A DNA stretch of 64,000 nucleotides, from assembly GCA_002914845.1 (NCBI GenBank), contig JXTC01000032.1, positions 624,705 to 688,704 of the forward strand, read 5' to 3'. A program made the translations under genes and the position numbers. Positions 61,216 through 64,000 of the stretch are shown piece after piece. How positions within the stretch are numbered: position 1 is the stretch's first letter; every line of letters starts with the position of its first letter. The notes beneath the pieces are model-generated. The model was not told where the DNA came from and searched no databases. It saw nothing but the letters and a program-made list of their open reading frames with translations. This DNA comes from Trema orientale. Its lineage: Eukaryota > Streptophyta > Magnoliopsida > Rosales > Cannabaceae.

Positions 61216-62539
61216 CTTCTGATACCGCTCTTGATTTGATGGCCTCAACCAAATCTTCAGGTCTCTCTCCCTGTTCCCAATCTTCACTTTCTCCCAAGCA
61301 TCCTCTTCCATCTTCCCCAATTCGCTTCTATTTTTTCATCCAATTTCGATTTTTGCATATATATATATATATATGTATATATGTTTTTTCCCCCCTAATG
61401 GATGTGCAAAATTATTGTCAAAGAACAGGTTTTTCGAGATGAAAGCAAATTTTCTATAATTAGTGGCTTTTTTTTATTTTATCATAATAAAAAAATGTTT
61501 TAGGGTTTTGAGTTGCTCTCTGACTTGTTGTTTGGTTATCTGCAATTCTTTCGACAAACTAGAGAAGTTTAAAGCGCTTTGTCTATTTGAATTTGTGTAA
61601 CTTCCGAGAAGGAGGAGGTAATTTGGAGGCCTCGATTGAGCAACTGATAATTGTAAAGAAGTAGATGAGGCTTGCCAGAGATGTGGCAGGCACCAAGAAG
61701 GCTGTCATTGACATTGTTCAACTCGGCTTTGAATTAAACGCTCGGAAGACTATTAATGAGCAGAGATCCCTGTTTAGCGAAACACCAGAAATTATTTCGT
61801 TTAAATGTTTTGAATCTCGATTCAGTTTTTGTATTTTAGTTAGATTTTGCAAAAAATTCAGTAGGAAATTCGTGTCTATGCTTTATAATCAGAAAACTTT
61901 TTTCGAGTTGTATGATTGGCTGGTCCTACAGTGTTGTGTTAGGATATTTTTCTTTTTTTTTTGGAATAAGTTGTCTTAGTTTTACTATTTGTTGTTTGCT
62001 TAATTTTCTTAACTTGCTTTGAATGGATTTATTCCTACTATTATTTGCCTACTTGTTGCTGGTTTTAGTTTATGTCCTGAAAGAAGAACAACTTTACGAA
62101 TGAGGTATTAGTTTGGAATTTATTTGTCATTACTGTTTCTATTTTTCTAATGTGTCATATAACGTAACATTCAGTATATCTCTTCTCTTGGTTATCTAGT
62201 TTTTTGACACATATTTATATATTGATATATTGATGTGCTTTTTATTAGTTTTGGTTTTGGATATATATATATATATATATATATGTACAACCGTATTTGG
62301 ACTTTCATGTTTATATCTGTGTGTGCGTGTGCATATGTTTGCTTTTAGAGTTAAATGAGTATTGATAATAATAATTTGGGTGGGGTTTAGAAGCCTCCTT
62401 AAACACGAGTTTTGAGTTCAATAGGATGGTTATGGTACAATATCTCCTCATCTTTTCTTTTCTTTTTATTATTAATTCCCAAATGCATTCACTCATTGTC
62501 AATTGGTGTTGCTATTTTGGAATATATATCTTTTGACAG
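61216..62539. other. possible intron or gene-remnant stretch
   Basis: Holds (AT)n tracts at 61359-61383 and 62261-62284. An open frame at 61665-61790 (MRLARDVAGTKKAVIDIVQL, then a polar stretch to about residue 42) has an ordinary protein-like composition but no family I recognise. The first LIM domain expected for a DA1 gene is not visible here. Confidence 0.35.
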
Positions 62540-64000
62540 ATTCCAACAAACCATGCTGGTCTTATTGAGGCACATCCATTTTGGATTCAGAAATACTGCC
62601 TCTCTCACAAACATGATGGTACTCCTCGGTGCTGCAGCTGTGAGAGAACGGAGGTTAGTTATTTGTATCCTCTCCAGGAAATTTGACCATGCTTTTGCAA
62701 ATATTTAATATCATGGTGCATGTTTTATTTTGCACAGCCACGGGACACACGGTATGTCACGCTTAATGATGGTCTAAAGTTTTGCCTAGAGTGCCTTAAC
62801 TCTGCAATCATGGAGACCAGTGGATGCCAACCCCTTTATTCGAAAATACAAGAATTTTAGGTTTAAATATGAAACTGGAGCAGCAAGTTCCGTTACTCTT
62901 GGTTGAAAGACAAGCACTAAATGAAGCCAAAGAGGGAGAAAGAAATGTAATGGCTTATGGTCAAACCGTCTTATTTCAATAAGTTGGCGTGTCAGATAGA
63001 CAATAAGTTTTTCTAGTTTATCTTTGCCTATGTTTACATTATATGCCTTTAAACTATCAAATGAGGTATAAATAGGTTTTTTAGCATCGAAAATTCATAA
63101 AAACAGGTTTGCATTCGTTCCTATGCTAAGGTTTAAGGAGTTAAAATGTCTAACTAATAGTTTTCTATGCTCCAGTTGTGTGGGATTGCATCTCTATCCA
63201 TAATAAGTCCTAGCATTAGTCTATTTGTTAAGCATTTTATCTTTTTTTGCTATGGTATGCCCCAATCTTACTGAATTTTTGTCATGGTCAGGGCCATTAT
63301 CACATTCCTGATACTAGAGGCCTCTGGCTTTCTGAGGAACAAACTTTCAGCACTGTAAGAGTTTTCTGGAAACTTTTTGTTCGTATTTCGTTATATTTTA
63401 AGAAACTTATATATACTGACCTAAAAAACATCAGATTTCAAGACGACCAAAGTTTGGAGCAGGAAACTGAGCCATGGATATGATAACGGAGCCCTACAAA
63501 CTAATACGTCCCTATGAGGTGGCTGCAATTCTAATCCTGTATGGACTCCCAAGGTACTCTTCTTTTCTGGGCCCTTTGAACTAACTCAATATGTAAAATA
63601 CCATAAAATAAGTATCACGGAAGCCAAGTATATATTAGAACTTGTAAATATATGCCTTTGGAAAATTAGGAATATTGAGTTCCCAACTGGGTTTTGTTGG
63701 AACTTGTCAATCCTTTTTGGGTTAAGACAAAACCCTTTTCGAAATTCTACTATTTTCTCCATATTTGACTTTGAAATGGCGTACAATTAAAAAACTCTTC
63801 TCCCATTATTATTATTATTCTTATTTTTTTGCTTATTTTTTTTGGTGTGCTATTATTGATTTTTTTTTTTTTTGGGTTTCTCTTTCCCTTTATTTGGATT
63901 TATTCTTCTATGCACGTGAATGATCTTAAATTTTCAATTTTCGGGTTTTCTCTATTCTGTAATAGTTCTATTTTGTCTGGCAGATACTGCTCTCTGAATC
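62540..64000 (+). pseudogene. DA1-like (LIM-peptidase) gene, decayed, runs off the window
   Basis: DA1 proteins are ubiquitin-activated peptidases limiting organ growth. Exons with GT/AG borders: 62540-62653, 62738-62946, 63292-63354, 63435-63553 and one starting near 63984. They encode [10 protein letters not shown] and [11 protein letters not shown] (second LIM finger), PRDTRYVTLNDGLKFCLECL, VPLLLVERQALNEA, GHYHIPDTRGLWLSEEQT, and ITEPYKLIRPYEVAAILILY with GLPR. Defects: two residues missing after [10 protein letters not shown]; a frame change after KIQEF in the second exon; an in-frame stop after FGAGN in the fourth exon; the last exon enters in a frame that does not give the family's LLTGSILAHE. 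The N-terminal UIM and first LIM parts are absent upstream, and the HEMMH zinc-protease site would lie beyond the end. It is a pseudogene or a dispersed gene copy. Confidence 0.85.

Noticed and set aside
61665-61979. Open frame starting MRLARDVAGTKKAVIDIV considered as an N-terminal part of the DA1-like gene
   Set aside because: DA1 proteins have UIM motifs and a LIM finger there; this sequence has neither and I recognise no other family.

Overview
The window is nuclear DNA of a flowering plant, almost certainly a eudicot. It is AT-rich and full of transposons. Two host genes are spliced plant genes with canonical GT/AG junctions (a WOX5-like homeobox gene and translation initiation factor eIF3f). 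The mobile elements are typical plant families: Ty1/copia, a TRIM, a large solo LTR, CACTA, Helitron, Mutator-like MITEs and an L1-type LINE. There are two assembly gaps (15919-16075 and 49278-49487) and one isolated N near 53668. Nothing in the sequence fixes the species.

Layout. 1-2.7 kb: non-coding repeats, including a TATA-bearing, LTR-like stretch and a diverged direct repeat. 3.9-4.9 kb: WOX5-like gene, minus strand, two exons. 5-9.6 kb: gene-free DNA holding one Mutator-like MITE with a 9-bp target duplication. 9.65-12.46 kb: complete six-exon eIF3f gene, minus strand. 12.6-15.9 kb: a cluster of short inverted-repeat elements, one nested in an older repeat and one enclosing an 11-bp minisatellite. 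16.7-21.65 kb: broken, 5'-truncated copia fossil (minus). 22.24-27.64 kb: CACTA transposon with both ends, subterminal repeats and two decayed genes. 27.69-33.43 kb: copia fossil with both LTRs, carrying an antisense TRIM. 34.0-54.8 kb: two related Helitrons in opposite orientation, one inside the helicase gene of the other, decorated with a MITE, tandem repeats and a 1.6-kb insertion. 55.29-57.67 kb: solo LTR with perfect target duplication. 58.5-60.15 kb: decayed L1-type LINE. 61.1 kb: short fragment resembling a potassium-channel beta subunit. 62.54-64.0 kb: decayed DA1-like gene running off the window.

How it fits together. Only WOX5-like and eIF3f look functional. The rest is a record of nested insertions. 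The most interesting part is the Helitron pair. The minus-strand copy keeps the Rep zinc finger, HUH motif and tyrosine pair, but its helicase is split by about 10.9 kb. The plus-strand copy that splits it lacks the catalytic Rep part but has the rest of the helicase and an RPA-like single-strand-DNA-binding gene. No CRISPR, bacterial-type operon, rRNA or tRNA gene was seen. I saw no wholly new enzymatic system; the novel points are structural.
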